A program made the position numbers and the translations under genes. The notes below the pieces were generated by a model, which was given only the letters and a program-made list of their open reading frames with translations, was not told the origin of the DNA and searched no databases. A stretch of 64,000 bases of DNA from Rhodocyclales bacterium GT-UBC (GTDB taxonomy: Bacteria > Pseudomonadota > Gammaproteobacteria > Burkholderiales > Rhodocyclaceae), in contig QXPY01000004.1 of assembly GCA_003583745.1 (NCBI GenBank), positions 62,001-126,000 of the forward strand, in the 5' to 3' direction. Below, one piece after another: positions 19,762 to 29,285 of this stretch; the first letter of the stretch is position 1; each line of letters begins with the position of its first letter.

Positions 19762-20552
19762 GCGGCGCACCCTTGATCGAATCGGGCGCGGCTCGCGACG
19801 ACGGCGTTTATGCCGAAGGCCGCGAGGGGCATGGCCACATCAAGAGTTTCGTGCGCCGGGCCGGCCGCATGTCGGAGGCGCAGCACCGCTATTTCGACGA
19901 GATGATGCCGAAGATCGGCATCCCCTATCAGCCGTCCAACATCGATCTGGAAGCGGTGTTCGGTCGAGACAACCCGAAGATTCTCGAAATCGGTTGCGGC
20001 ATGGGCGAAACGACGGCGAAGATTGCCGAGGCCAATCCGGACAAGGACTATTTCGGCCTGGAAGTGCATGTGCCCGGTGTCGGCGCACTGTGCAAGCTGA
20101 TCGCCGAAAAGAATCTGGCCAACCTGCGCATCGGCAATCACGATGCCGTCGAGGTGGTGCGCGACATGCTGCCGGAAGGCTCGCTGTCCGGCATCCATGT
20201 CTTTTTCCCCGATCCCTGGCACAAATCGCGGCACAAGAAACGCCGCTTGATCCAGCCGCCTTTTGTCGAATTGCTGGCATCGCGTCTCAAGCCCGGCGGC
20301 TATTTCCATTGCGCCACCGACTGGGAAAACTATGCCCTGCAGATGCTTGAAGTGCTGGGGGGCGAGGCCAGCCTGCAGAACAGCGTCGCCGGTCCGAGCC
20401 GGGCTGCCCTGGCGGCGGCCCTCGAAGCCGACAGCAGCGCCGGCTTGTCCGGCTTTGCGCCGCGCCCAGACTACCGCCCGCTGACCAAGTTCGAGAATCG
20501 TGGCCTGCGTCTGGGTCACGGCGTCTGGGACATCATCTTTCACAAGCGCTAG
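19758..20552 (+). CDS. trmB: tRNA (guanine-N7-)-methyltransferase
   Basis: S-adenosylmethionine-dependent enzyme that makes m7G46 in tRNA. The 264-residue protein starts at ATG 19758, overlapping the thiG stop. The SAM loop [11 protein letters not shown] is near residue 75, the family signature [15 protein letters not shown] near residue 150, and a C-terminal [16 protein letters not shown] is typical of TrmB. An additional N-terminal tail of about 35 residues is common in betaproteobacteria. The run of co-directional genes from argS ends here at a strong terminator. Confidence 0.95.
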   Translation: MSGAPLIESGAARDDGVYAEGREGHGHIKSFVRRAGRMSEAQHRYFDEMMPKIGIPYQPSNIDLEAVFGRDNPKILEIGCGMGETTAKIAEANPDKDYFGLEVHVPGVGALCKLIAEKNLANLRIGNHDAVEVVRDMLPEGSLSGIHVFFPDPWHKSRHKKRRLIQPPFVELLASRLKPGGYFHCATDWENYALQMLEVLGGEASLQNSVAGPSRAALAAALEADSSAGLSGFAPRPDYRPLTKFENRGLRLGHGVWDIIFHKR

Positions 20553-20571
20553 TCGGCGCCGGCCGTTATGT

Positions 20572-20613
20572 GTCCGGCTCCGCCGCTGCGGCGAGGCCGG
20601 ACCTTTTTTATTT
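20572..20613 (+). terminator. Intrinsic terminator after trmB
   Basis: A GC-rich hairpin (arms GTCCGGC/GCCGGAC, then CGCCG/CGGCG, three-base loop) is followed by CTTTTTTATTT. It closes the argS-to-trmB transcription run before rdgC. Confidence 0.85.
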
Positions 20614-20666
20614 GCCCGTGGCGCCTGGATGGCGCGGCGGGGTAGTCATGATTGAAAGTAGGAAAT

Positions 20667-21584
20667 ATGTGGTTCAAGAATCTTCAGCTTTATCGTCTGC
20701 CGACGCCATGGAATATCGATCTCGCCAAGTTCGAGGAGCAACTGGCGCGGGCCCCCTTCGTCAAATGCCCGAGCAACCAGCCGATGTCGCGCGGCTGGGT
20801 ATCGCCGCGCCGGGATGGGGCGCTGGTCTATTCCCTGGGGCGCCAATGGATGATCGCCCTTGCCGTCGAGCAGCGCCTGCTGCCCTCGTCGGTCGTCAAT
20901 GACGAGGTCAAGGAACGGGCCGAGCAGATCGAGGCGCAGCAGGGCTATGCCCCGGGTCGCAAGCAGATGAAGGAACTGAAGGAGCGCGTCACCGAGGAAT
21001 TGATGCCGCGCGCCTTCACCCGCCGCCGCACCACCTATGTCTGGGTCGATCCGCAGAACGGCTGGTTCTGCGTCGATGCGGCCAGTCCGGCCAAGGCCGA
21101 AGAAGTGATCGAGCACCTGCGCCATTGCCTGGACGAGTTCCCTCTCTCCATGGTGCATACCCAGGTTTCGCCGCAGTCGGCGATGGCCGACTGGCTGGCT
21201 GGCGGCGATGCGCCGGCCGGCTTCACCATCGACCGCGACTGCGAACTGAAGGCGGCAGGCGAGGAAAAATCGGCGGTGCGCTACGTCAAGCATCCGCTCG
21301 ACGGCGACGAGATCGCCGGCGAGATCAAGGCCCACCTGGCCAGCGGCAAGCTGCCGACCAAGCTGGCCCTGACCTGGGACGACCGGATTTCCTTCGTGCT
21401 CGGCGAAAAGCTGGAAGTGAAGCGCCTGGCCTTCCTCGACCTCCTCAAGGAAGAGGCCGAGAAAAGCGCCGAAGTGGCCGACGAGCAATTCGATGCCGAC
21501 TTCGCGCTGATGACCGGCGAATTCGTCCGTTTCCTGCCGCAGCTGATCGAAGCGCTCGGCGGCGAAGTCGTCGATACGCCGTGA
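20667..21584 (+). CDS. rdgC: Recombination-associated protein RdgC (host copy)
   Basis: Ring-forming nonspecific double-stranded DNA-binding protein that restrains RecA. It is 305 residues from ATG 20667 (AGGAAAT just upstream), beginning MWFKNLQLYRL, with the conserved APFVKCPSNQP near residue 30, QGYAPGRKQ near 95 and LTWDDRISFVL near 245. A second, phage-encoded RdgC lies at 55764-56672 on the other strand; by ungapped hand alignment 234 of 301 positions match. The stop overlaps the ychJ start (GTGA). Confidence 0.95.
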   Translation: MWFKNLQLYRLPTPWNIDLAKFEEQLARAPFVKCPSNQPMSRGWVSPRRDGALVYSLGRQWMIALAVEQRLLPSSVVNDEVKERAEQIEAQQGYAPGRKQMKELKERVTEELMPRAFTRRRTTYVWVDPQNGWFCVDAASPAKAEEVIEHLRHCLDEFPLSMVHTQVSPQSAMADWLAGGDAPAGFTIDRDCELKAAGEEKSAVRYVKHPLDGDEIAGEIKAHLASGKLPTKLALTWDDRISFVLGEKLEVKRLAFLDLLKEEAEKSAEVADEQFDADFALMTGEFVRFLPQLIEALGGEVVDTP

Positions 21585-21982
21585 AGGCCGACGCAGCCTG
21601 TCCTTGCGGCAGCAGCCGGGCCTACCCGGCCTGTTGCGGCCGCTGGCATGCCGGGGCCGCGGCCGAAACTGCCGAGGCCTTGATGCGTTCGCGCTACAGC
21701 GCCTTCGTGCTCGGCCTGGCCGATTACCTGCTGGCCACTTGGCATGCCTCGACCCGGCCGGGCGAGCTCGATTTGAGCGACGAAGCCGCTACCAAATGGC
21801 TGGGGCTCGAGATCAAGCGCCATCAGGCGCAGGATGCCGCGCACGCCATCGTCGAATTCGTCGCCCGTTACCGGGTGGCCGGGCGGGGTCACCGCCTGCA
21901 CGAAACCAGCCGTTTTGTCCGTGAGGACGGCCGCTGGTTCTATGTCGATGGCGACATCGACACCCGGGGCAAGACCGCCTGA
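21581..21982 (+). CDS. ychJ: YchJ-family SEC-C motif protein
   Basis: A 133-residue UPF0225/YchJ protein. The N-terminus carries a SEC-C-like zinc motif (CPCGSSRAYPACCGRWH), followed by the NTF2-like YchJ domain with MRSRYSAFVLGLADYLLATWH and a C-terminal FVREDGRWFYVDGD. The start is GTG at 21581, overlapping the rdgC stop by four bases, so translation is probably coupled. The molecular role is unknown. Confidence 0.88.
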   Translation: MKADAACPCGSSRAYPACCGRWHAGAAAETAEALMRSRYSAFVLGLADYLLATWHASTRPGELDLSDEAATKWLGLEIKRHQAQDAAHAIVEFVARYRVAGRGHRLHETSRFVREDGRWFYVDGDIDTRGKTA

Positions 21983-22015
21983 AACGGCGCCCCAAACCAC
22001 CAGAAAAGAATCCCC

Positions 22016-23695
22016 ATGATCATCCTCAAGAACGTCACGCTGCGCCGTGTTTCCAAGGTGCTGCTGGACAAGGCCTCGGTCACCATCAATCCCGGTGAAA
22101 AGGTCGGCCTGGTCGGCCGCAACGGGGCCGGCAAGTCCACGCTGTTCGCCTTGCTCAACGGCACGCTGCATGAGGATGGCGGCGATTACTCCATTCCCAG
22201 GCAGTGGCGGATGGCGCAGGTGGCGCAGGACATGCCGGAAACCAGTCAGTCGGCGACCGATTTCGTCATCGACGGCGACACCACCTTGCTTGCCGCCCGC
22301 AACGAGGTGGCCGCCGCCGAGGCCAGCGATGACGGCATGCGCATGGCCGAAGCCTACATGGCGCTCAACGATGCCGGCGAGCACGATGCCGAAGCCCGCG
22401 CCCAGGCGCTGATCCTCGGCCTTGGCTTCAAGGTCTCGGAACTGCACAACCCGGTGGACAGCTTTTCCGGCGGTTGGCGCATGCGCCTGCAACTGGCGCG
22501 CGCCCTGATGTGCCCGTCCGACATCATGCTGCTCGACGAACCGACCAACCACCTCGACTTGGACGCCCTGGTCTGGCTCGAAGCCTGGTTGAAACGCTAT
22601 CCGGGCACGCTGATCATGATCAGCCACGACCGCGAATTCCTCGATGCGATCACCGGCGTCACCTTGCATATCGACAACGGCAAGCTGGTGCGTTACGGCG
22701 GCAACTACAGCAAGTTCGAAGACATGCGCGCCGAGCAGATGATCCTGCAGCAGGCGGCGATGGCCAAGCAGGCCGACAAGATCGCCCACCTGCAGTCCTT
22801 CATCAACCGCTTCAAGGCCAAGGCGAGCAAGGCCAAGCAGGCGCAGAGCCGGGTCAAGGCGCTGGAACGGATGGAGAAGATCGCCCCGGTTCTCACCGAT
22901 GCCGAATTCACCTTCGAGTTCCAGGAGCCGCAAAACCTGCCCAACCCGATGCTGTCGATGGTCGATGTCGCCATCGGCTATCCGCCGCCGGAAGAGGCGC
23001 CAGAAGGTACGCCGCCGACCGTCATCGTGCGCGGCATCAATCGTTCGGTGCAGGCCGGCCAGCGCATCGGCATCCTCGGCGCCAACGGCCAGGGCAAGTC
23101 GACGCTGGTCAAGACCATCGCCCGCGACCTCAAGGCGATCAGCGGCGAAGTGACCGAAGGCAAGGGCCTGAGCATCGGCTACTTCGCGCAGCAGGAACTC
23201 GATGTGCTGCGGCCGCAGGACACGCCGCTCGAACACATGGTCCGCCTAGCCAAGGAAGCCATCGCCGCAGGGCGCAGCAACGTGCCGGGGCGCGAGCAGG
23301 AACTGCGCAATTTCCTCGGCACCTTCAACTTTGGCGGCGAGATGGTCAAGCAGGCGGTCGGCACCATGAGCGGTGGCGAAAAAGCGCGCCTGGTGCTGTG
23401 CATGCTGGTCTGGCAGCGCCCCAACCTGCTGCTGATGGACGAGCCGACCAACCACCTCGACCTCAATACCCGGGAAGCCCTGGCCGTCGCTCTCAACGAG
23501 TTCGAAGGCACCGTCATGCTGGTCAGCCACGACCGGGCGCTGTTGCGTTCGGTGTGCGACGAGTTCTGGCTGGTCTCGAAGGGCGGCGTGGCGCCGTACG
23601 ACGGCGACCTGGAAGACTATCAGCGCTACCTGCTCGACGAAGCCCGCCGGGTGCGCGAGGAAGCCGCCGCGGCACATAAACTGGGGCGTGCCTGA
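22016..23695 (+). CDS. yheS: ABC-F family ATPase (YheS type)
   Basis: Soluble tandem ABC protein of 559 residues, with no membrane domain. First cassette: Walker A GRNGAGKST near residue 38, signature SFSGGWRMRLQLARAL, Walker B LLDEPTNHLDLD. A charged linker helix (about 235-285, rich in K and Q) is the P-site tRNA interaction motif of ABC-F proteins. Second cassette: GANGQGKST, MSGGEKARLVL, LLMDEPTNHLDL. YheS is the closest match by length and linker; the C-terminal coiled coil of E. coli YheS seems shortened. ABC-F proteins act on the ribosome during stalled elongation. Confidence 0.92.
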   Translation: MIILKNVTLRRVSKVLLDKASVTINPGEKVGLVGRNGAGKSTLFALLNGTLHEDGGDYSIPRQWRMAQVAQDMPETSQSATDFVIDGDTTLLAARNEVAAAEASDDGMRMAEAYMALNDAGEHDAEARAQALILGLGFKVSELHNPVDSFSGGWRMRLQLARALMCPSDIMLLDEPTNHLDLDALVWLEAWLKRYPGTLIMISHDREFLDAITGVTLHIDNGKLVRYGGNYSKFEDMRAEQMILQQAAMAKQADKIAHLQSFINRFKAKASKAKQAQSRVKALERMEKIAPVLTDAEFTFEFQEPQNLPNPMLSMVDVAIGYPPPEEAPEGTPPTVIVRGINRSVQAGQRIGILGANGQGKSTLVKTIARDLKAISGEVTEGKGLSIGYFAQQELDVLRPQDTPLEHMVRLAKEAIAAGRSNVPGREQELRNFLGTFNFGGEMVKQAVGTMSGGEKARLVLCMLVWQRPNLLLMDEPTNHLDLNTREALAVALNEFEGTVMLVSHDRALLRSVCDEFWLVSKGGVAPYDGDLEDYQRYLLDEARRVREEAAAAHKLGRA

Positions 23696-23702
23696 AACGC
23701 CG

Positions 23703-23813
23703 GTGGCGCTCAATGCGCTGATTGTCGATGTCAGCCTTGCGCTTAAGGAGCAGTGCTTGGCCAGCCACGATATTGCTCGCCATATCGAGCCGATCGCCAG
23801 CTTCCACGTCTGA
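23703..23813 (+). pseudogene. Remnant of a methyl-accepting chemotaxis protein gene, 3' end
   Basis: This stretch can be read in one frame from GTG 23703 to TGA 23811-23813. Its middle (IVDVSLALKEQCLASHDIAR, then HIEPIA) matches the end of the intact chemoreceptor downstream ([26 protein letters not shown]). After that it jumps to SFHV-stop, matching the receptor's final SFRV and skipping about 31 residues. The lead-in VALNA may derive from the LLALNAAIE tip. So it is a scar of a deleted chemoreceptor with at least one internal deletion. The rest of the 314-bp interval 23696-24009 holds only the upstream region of the next gene. Confidence 0.65.
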
Positions 23814-24009
23814 GGGCTCGGGCCGCCCTGCGGTGCGGCAGCAGCCGGCTGTCTTCAGGCCGGCTCAATCATGTTTCCCCTGTTTGTAGTTTGCGTGGTG
23901 TTCCCGTCGAGCGATGCATGTTGCACCGATGTATTACCTTGGCCTTATACTGGCGTGCGCAGAACGTCCAGCGTTTGGTGCAAAAAATACAAACAAAGCG
24001 GAGGAAGAC

Positions 24010-25674
24010 ATGAATATTCGGCAGAAACTCATTTTGCTGCTCGTCTCGAGCGTGATTGCCTTGCTCGCGGTCGGGGGCTTCGGCTTGCGCGGTATTCTGG
24101 TCGAGCAAAGCGCCATCGAGGATATCGGAGGTAACCGGATGCCGTCGGTGATTGCCCTGCTCAAGATCCAGGAAGCGCTGACCAATATTTCGCGCAGTAC
24201 CTATATCAATCTCGGGATTTCGGCGGGCATGCCGGCCGAGAAGAAGCGTAGCGAGATAGAACTCAGTACCCAGCGCAAGAAAAATGGCCGCCAGGTGGTA
24301 GAGAGCAGCGTCAAGCAATACGAGGCCTTGCCATCCGATGCCGATGAGCAGCGCCTCTGGGGGCAGACCAAGAAAGAGCTGGATGGCTGGCTGGCACTGG
24401 AAGACAAGATTCTGGCCGCCGAGGAGAAGGCGATCAAGTCGATGACGGATGAGGCTTTCCATGCCTTGTCGGTGGAGACCCGCGAAATCATCGGCCAACG
24501 CCGAGCGATGACGGCTGCCTTGACCGGAAATCTGCAGAAAGTGATTGATTTCAACGTCAGCGCAGGGGAAAAGTCCTATCGCCAGGCCAATGAGGCGGCT
24601 GCCTCGGCCAAATGGGCAGAAATCGTCGTTTTCGTCCTGGCGGTGATCGGCATTGTCGGCATGGGGTTCTCGATCCTCCTTGCGATCATGCGACCGATCC
24701 GCATCGCCCAGGATACGGTGTTGCAGATTGCTGAAACCAATGACTTGAGAAAGCGCGTCGAGTACAGCGGCAGCGACGAAATCGGCCATATGGTCGGCGC
24801 CTTGAATCAGATGCTGGAAAAGGTGCGCGCATCGATGCATCACATTCAGAACAACATGAGTGAAGTGAAGGATGCGGTTTCCTCGCTCAATAATGCCTCC
24901 TCGGAAGTGGCGAGCAGCTCGGCGGCACAGAGTTCGGCCGCGGCATCGATGGCGGCCAATATCGAGGAACTGACGGTGAGTATCAACACGGTGAGCGACA
25001 GTGCGGGCGATGCCCGGCGGCTGGCCACCGAGTCGGCGGACATCTCGGAAGAAGGCGGACAGATCATCCAGCGTACGGTCGACGAGATGGGGACGATCAG
25101 CAGCATGGTGACGCGCGCCTCTGAGGTGATCGAGTCGTTGGGCCGGGATGCCGAAAAGATTTCAGCTGTCGTCCAGGTGATCAAGGATGTGGCGGACCAG
25201 ACCAACCTGCTGGCGCTCAATGCGGCAATCGAGGCGGCGCGGGCCGGCGAGCAGGGGCGAGGCTTTGCGGTGGTGGCGGATGAAGTGCGCAAGCTGGCCG
25301 AACGGACGACGCAGTCGACGCTGGATATCGGGACCATGGTCAATGCCATTCAGGCCTCGGCCGGCCAGGCGGTCAGCGAAATGCAGGTGGTGGTCGAGCA
25401 GGTCGCGCAAGGGCAGACGCTGGCCAACGACGCCGGCAGCCGGATGAACAACATCCGCCAGTCGGCCCAGCGGGTGACGGCGGCGATTGTCGATATCAGC
25501 AGTGCGCTGAAGGAGCAGAGCATGGCCAGCCACGACATCGCCCGCCATGTCGAATCGATCGCCCAGATGACCGACGAGAATCATGCGGCGGCGGAGAACA
25601 CGGCGGAAAGCGCGCAGCGTCTGGATGCCCTGTCGCACGAAGTGGCTGGTGTGATCGGCAGCTTCCGCGTCTGA
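24010..25674 (+). CDS. Methyl-accepting chemotaxis protein
   Basis: Transmembrane chemoreceptor of 554 residues started at ATG 24010, which has a good GGAGGAAG site; an in-frame extension to 23914 lacks one. Order: TM1 (about 9-30), a periplasmic four-helix-bundle-like sensor (about 35-190), TM2 (about 205-228), HAMP (about 230-285) and the cytoplasmic signalling coiled coil with the invariant tip [20 protein letters not shown]. It ends GSFRV with no CheR-docking pentapeptide. It would signal through CheA/CheW, encoded elsewhere. The ligand is unknown. It lies beside the scar of a related gene. Confidence 0.93.
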   Translation: MNIRQKLILLLVSSVIALLAVGGFGLRGILVEQSAIEDIGGNRMPSVIALLKIQEALTNISRSTYINLGISAGMPAEKKRSEIELSTQRKKNGRQVVESSVKQYEALPSDADEQRLWGQTKKELDGWLALEDKILAAEEKAIKSMTDEAFHALSVETREIIGQRRAMTAALTGNLQKVIDFNVSAGEKSYRQANEAAASAKWAEIVVFVLAVIGIVGMGFSILLAIMRPIRIAQDTVLQIAETNDLRKRVEYSGSDEIGHMVGALNQMLEKVRASMHHIQNNMSEVKDAVSSLNNASSEVASSSAAQSSAAASMAANIEELTVSINTVSDSAGDARRLATESADISEEGGQIIQRTVDEMGTISSMVTRASEVIESLGRDAEKISAVVQVIKDVADQTNLLALNAAIEAARAGEQGRGFAVVADEVRKLAERTTQSTLDIGTMVNAIQASAGQAVSEMQVVVEQVAQGQTLANDAGSRMNNIRQSAQRVTAAIVDISSALKEQSMASHDIARHVESIAQMTDENHAAAENTAESAQRLDALSHEVAGVIGSFRV

Positions 25675-25757
25675 CGCGGTCCTTTCTCTTTACGCTTTCC
25701 CCGGTTGCTTCGCAGGCTGCTTGTTTGCGATGATCCGGGGATTGCTTGGAGAGAATG

Positions 25758-27134
25758 ATGGATTCAGAAGTCGCGCTGGTGAACGAAGCGCCGTGGAAGC
25801 ACTACTCGGTGCTGGTAGTGGACGACGAGCACGGCATGGTCAGTTTTCTGCAGCGGGCCTTGACGCCGCGCTGTGGCGTGGTTGATACCGCCGGTAGTGT
25901 CGAAGAGGCCGAACCCTTGTTGCGCCGCCGCCTGTACGACTTGATCGTGCTCGATATTTCCTTGCCGGGGCGTTCCGGCATCGACTGGCTGCACCAATTG
26001 CGCGACGACGGTTATGCCGGCGATGTCGTGCTGATGACTGCCTACGCCGATCTCGATACCGCGATCGATGCCCTGCGGGCCGGTGCTGCCGACTTCCTGC
26101 TCAAGCCTTTTTCCCTGGCCCAGGTGCTTAATGCCATGCAGCGCTGCTTCGAGCGTTCGCGCCTGATCCGCGAGAATTTCGTGCTGCGTCGGGAAGTCAG
26201 CGAGCGGGCAGCCGATGTCGAAGGCGTCATTGGCCAGTCCGAGGTCATGCTGGCCGCCTGCGAACGACTCAAGCGCATCGCGCCGACCCCGGCCACCGTC
26301 TTGTTGACCGGTGAATCCGGTACCGGCAAGGAGGTCGCGGCACGGGCCCTGCACCGGATGAGCAATCGTGCCGCCGGTTCCTTCGTGCCGGTCAATTGCG
26401 CGGCGATTGCCGCCGAGCTGATCGAGTCCGAGCTGTTCGGCCACGTCAAGGGCGCCTTTACCGGCGCGCAGCAAAGCCGCGAAGGCTTGTTCTACTACGC
26501 CCGCGGCGGCACGCTCTTTCTCGACGAAATCGGCGAATTGCCGGCGGCAGCGCAGGCCAAGCTGCTGCGTGTGCTCGAGGAACGGCGCATCCGTCCGGTT
26601 GGTTCGGAACAGGAAATTCCGGTCGACGTGCGGGTGATTGCCGCGACCAATCGCGATCTGAAAGCCGAGGTGGCCGCCCAGCGTTTCCGCCAGGATCTCT
26701 ATTACCGGCTGCAGGTTGTCGAAGTGACGCTGCCGCCGCTGCGCGAGCGGCCGGAAGACCTGCCCTTGCTGATCGACCATTTCATGGGGCAGCTTGCCCC
26801 CTATCTCGATGTGCCGCGCCTCGAACTCGACGGCCGGACGCTGGCCCGCCTGGCGGCCTACGACTGGCCGGGCAATGTGCGCGAGTTGCGCAACTTCGTC
26901 GAGCGCTCGTTGATTCTCGGCTGGTTCGATCTGGCGCCGGAACCCTGCGCCAGTGCGGCGAATGCCTTGTTGTCCACGGCCGAGGACAGCCTCGAAGCGG
27001 TCGAGAAGCGCCATATCCTCGCCGTGCTGGCCGCCTGCGACGGCAACAAGTCGGAAGCCGGTCGCCGGCTCGGCGTGTCGCGCAAGACCCTGGACCGCAA
27101 GTGTCACGCCTGGGGCGTGGCCGAAGCCCATTGA
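25758..27134 (+). CDS. Sigma-54-dependent response regulator (NtrC family)
   Basis: REC-AAA-Fis activator of sigma-54 promoters, 458 residues from ATG 25758 (GGAGAG four bases upstream; ATG 25755 is an alternative). The receiver has VVDDE and phospho-Asp66 in IVLDISLPG. The AAA+ domain has Walker A GESGTGKE at residue 185, the sigma-54 loop GAFTGA at 232, and DEIGELP. The C-terminal Fis-type helix-turn-helix reads [20 protein letters not shown]. Its stop overlaps the TTG start of the sensor kinase that follows, forming a two-component pair. Targets are unknown. Confidence 0.94.
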   Translation: MDSEVALVNEAPWKHYSVLVVDDEHGMVSFLQRALTPRCGVVDTAGSVEEAEPLLRRRLYDLIVLDISLPGRSGIDWLHQLRDDGYAGDVVLMTAYADLDTAIDALRAGAADFLLKPFSLAQVLNAMQRCFERSRLIRENFVLRREVSERAADVEGVIGQSEVMLAACERLKRIAPTPATVLLTGESGTGKEVAARALHRMSNRAAGSFVPVNCAAIAAELIESELFGHVKGAFTGAQQSREGLFYYARGGTLFLDEIGELPAAAQAKLLRVLEERRIRPVGSEQEIPVDVRVIAATNRDLKAEVAAQRFRQDLYYRLQVVEVTLPPLRERPEDLPLLIDHFMGQLAPYLDVPRLELDGRTLARLAAYDWPGNVRELRNFVERSLILGWFDLAPEPCASAANALLSTAEDSLEAVEKRHILAVLAACDGNKSEAGRRLGVSRKTLDRKCHAWGVAEAH

Positions 27135-29161
27135 GCACGCCGCCTGCCGGCCCCCTGAATCCGCCCAGCCGGCGCTCGATCCGCGTCCGCCTGCTGTTGC
27201 TGGCGCTGTTGCCGCTCGGTGTCGCGATGCCGGTGATGGTGGCGGTGCTGGCCGGCTGGGGCGGCGACTATTTCGATCGGCTGCTGGTGACCAAGGTGCG
27301 GGCCGACCTGGCAGTGGCGCACGGCTATTTCGAGCGCGTCTCGGAAGGGCTGGGCCGTTCGGTCGAGGGCCTGGCCGGCTCGGCGCGCCTGTTGCAGGCA
27401 TTGGAACTGCCGGCCGAGCGGCGCCCGGAAGCCTTGCGCAACCTCTTGGAAACGGCGCGCAGCAAGTCGCGGTTCGATTTTCTCCGTTTTCTCAGCGTCG
27501 ATAGCTCGCGCCAGGATGCCGAACTCTGGCCGGTACTCGATACCGCGCTGCAAGGCGAGTCGATGACGGCAGCCGAGGTCTTTTCTGCCGACCAGTTGCG
27601 AGCCATCGATCCGCAACTGGCCGACCGGGCGCTGACCCAGTTGATCGAGACGCCGAATGCGGTGGCCGATGCACGGGTGGTCGAGTCGCGTGGCCTGCTG
27701 ATCCATAGTGCTGCTCCGGTGCGTGCCGCCGACGGCCATCTGCTCGGCGTGCTGGTCGGCGGGGTGCTGCTCAACAAGAACCTCGAATTCATTGATCGCC
27801 TGAACGAGATCGTCTATCCCGAAGGCGCCCTGCCACTGGGCAGCGCCGGCACCGCGACGCTGTTCCTGGGCGACGTGCGGGTGGCGACCAATGTGCGCTT
27901 GTTCGAAGGCGAGCGGGCGATCGGTACGCGGGTGTCCGCCGCCGTTCACCACGCCGTACTCGACGAGGGACGGACCTGGCTGGACCGGGCGTTTGTCGTC
28001 CGCGACTGGTATGTCTCGGCCTACGAGCCGCTGCTCGATAGCCGTGGCCAGCGGGTCGGCATGCTCTACGTCGGCTTCCTCGAAGGCCCGTTTACGGCCG
28101 CCAAGCATGGTGCGCTGGGCGTCGTGGTGGCGCTGTTCGGCATGGTCATGGTGGTCGCCGGGATTTTCGCGGCATTCTGGGCGCGCCGGGTGTTCAAGCC
28201 GATCGAACGGATGCACGCGACGATGCATGCCATCGAGAACGGCAACCCGGAAGCCCGGGTCGGGCCGGTCTATAGCCGTGACGAACTGGCCGTGGTGGCA
28301 GCGCACTTCGACCGCCTGCTCGACCGCTTGCAGGCCCAGGCCAGTTCGCTGAAGCGCTGGGGGCAGTCGCTCGATGTCGAGGTGGCGAAGCGGACGGCCG
28401 AACTGGAGCAGGCGGTGGCCGATCTCAAGGCGGCGCAGTCGCAACTGGTGATGAGCGAAAAGCTGGCGGCCATCGGTCAGCTAACTGCCGGCGTGGCGCA
28501 TGAGGTGAATAATCCGGTGGCAGTGATTCAGGGCAATCTGGAGGTCTTGCGCGACATCCTCGGTCCGGCGGCCGAGCCGGTGGCGACCGAGATCAAGCTG
28601 ATCCACGAACAGGTGCACCGGATCCGGCTGATCGTCGCCAAGTTGCTGCAGTTTGCCCGGCCGCAGGATTACGTCGGTTATCTCGAGCCGGTCGCCCCGG
28701 CCCAGTTGATCCAGGACAGCCTGGTGCTGGTCGGGCATCTGCTGAAAAAGGGCAATATCGCCATCGAGCAGCATTTCGATTCGACCCGCCATGTCGTGTG
28801 CAACCGCAACGAGCTGCAGCAGGTGCTGATCAACCTGTTGGTCAATGCCATCCAGGCCATGCCGGAGGGGGGCGTGCTGATCGTCGCGGCCGAGGATTGG
28901 GACGAGAGCGACATGCCGCTCGGACTCAGGTTGGTCGTTGCCGACAGCGGTCCCGGGCTGGCCCCGGCCGAGCGCGAGCGCCTGTTTCAGCCCTTCTATA
29001 CGGCCAAGAAGGCCGACGGGACGGGCCTTGGCTTGTGGGTCAGCCTGACGTTGGTCGAGCGCTACGGCGGCCGCATCACGGTCGATAGCGAGCCGGGCAA
29101 AGGTTCGCGCTTCACCGTCTGGCTGCGTTTCGAACCCTTGATGCAGGAATTGCCGTCCTGA
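27131..29161 (+). CDS. Membrane sensor histidine kinase with Cache-type periplasmic domain
   Basis: Partner of the upstream sigma-54 regulator. From the TTG at 27131 (overlapping the regulator stop) it is 676 residues. TM1 is at about 18-38 and a large periplasmic Cache-like domain at about 40-330 (AAPVRAADGHLLGVLVGGVLLNK, then VRDWYVSAYEPLLDSRGQRVG). TM2 is at about 335-357, then HAMP, a coiled coil, HisKA with His457 in VAHEVNNPVAVI, and HATPase with GTGLGLWVS. The start codon is uncertain, as no ATG precedes TM1. The arrangement resembles DctB/DctD-type carboxylate sensing, but the ligand is not known. Confidence 0.9.
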   Translation: MSTPPAGPLNPPSRRSIRVRLLLLALLPLGVAMPVMVAVLAGWGGDYFDRLLVTKVRADLAVAHGYFERVSEGLGRSVEGLAGSARLLQALELPAERRPEALRNLLETARSKSRFDFLRFLSVDSSRQDAELWPVLDTALQGESMTAAEVFSADQLRAIDPQLADRALTQLIETPNAVADARVVESRGLLIHSAAPVRAADGHLLGVLVGGVLLNKNLEFIDRLNEIVYPEGALPLGSAGTATLFLGDVRVATNVRLFEGERAIGTRVSAAVHHAVLDEGRTWLDRAFVVRDWYVSAYEPLLDSRGQRVGMLYVGFLEGPFTAAKHGALGVVVALFGMVMVVAGIFAAFWARRVFKPIERMHATMHAIENGNPEARVGPVYSRDELAVVAAHFDRLLDRLQAQASSLKRWGQSLDVEVAKRTAELEQAVADLKAAQSQLVMSEKLAAIGQLTAGVAHEVNNPVAVIQGNLEVLRDILGPAAEPVATEIKLIHEQVHRIRLIVAKLLQFARPQDYVGYLEPVAPAQLIQDSLVLVGHLLKKGNIAIEQHFDSTRHVVCNRNELQQVLINLLVNAIQAMPEGGVLIVAAEDWDESDMPLGLRLVVADSGPGLAPAERERLFQPFYTAKKADGTGLGLWVSLTLVERYGGRITVDSEPGKGSRFTVWLRFEPLMQELPS

Positions 29162-29253
29162 GGCCTGCGGCGATATGCCACATTCCCGGCTCAAGCAGCT
29201 TTAGCTAATATGCCGGCAACCCTCGGCTGCACCGAGGTTCCAGACATGTTCAG

Positions 29254-29285
29254 CGGCTCCGCCAAACCGGCGGGGCCGTTTTTTT
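29254..29285 (+). terminator. Intrinsic terminator after the sensor kinase gene
   Basis: The hairpin CGGCTCCGCC-AAACC-GGCGGGGCCG (ten pairs with one U-G) is followed by seven T. It ends at the converging hemW stop. A smaller hairpin, CCTCGG-CTGCA-CCGAGG, lies at 29221-29237. Confidence 0.85.

Noticed and set aside
23880-24009. A flagellar sigma-28 promoter before the chemoreceptor
   Set aside because: No TAAA-N15-GCCGATAA-like pair was found. A possible TTGCAC/TATACT pair has a 19-bp spacer and is too weak to list.
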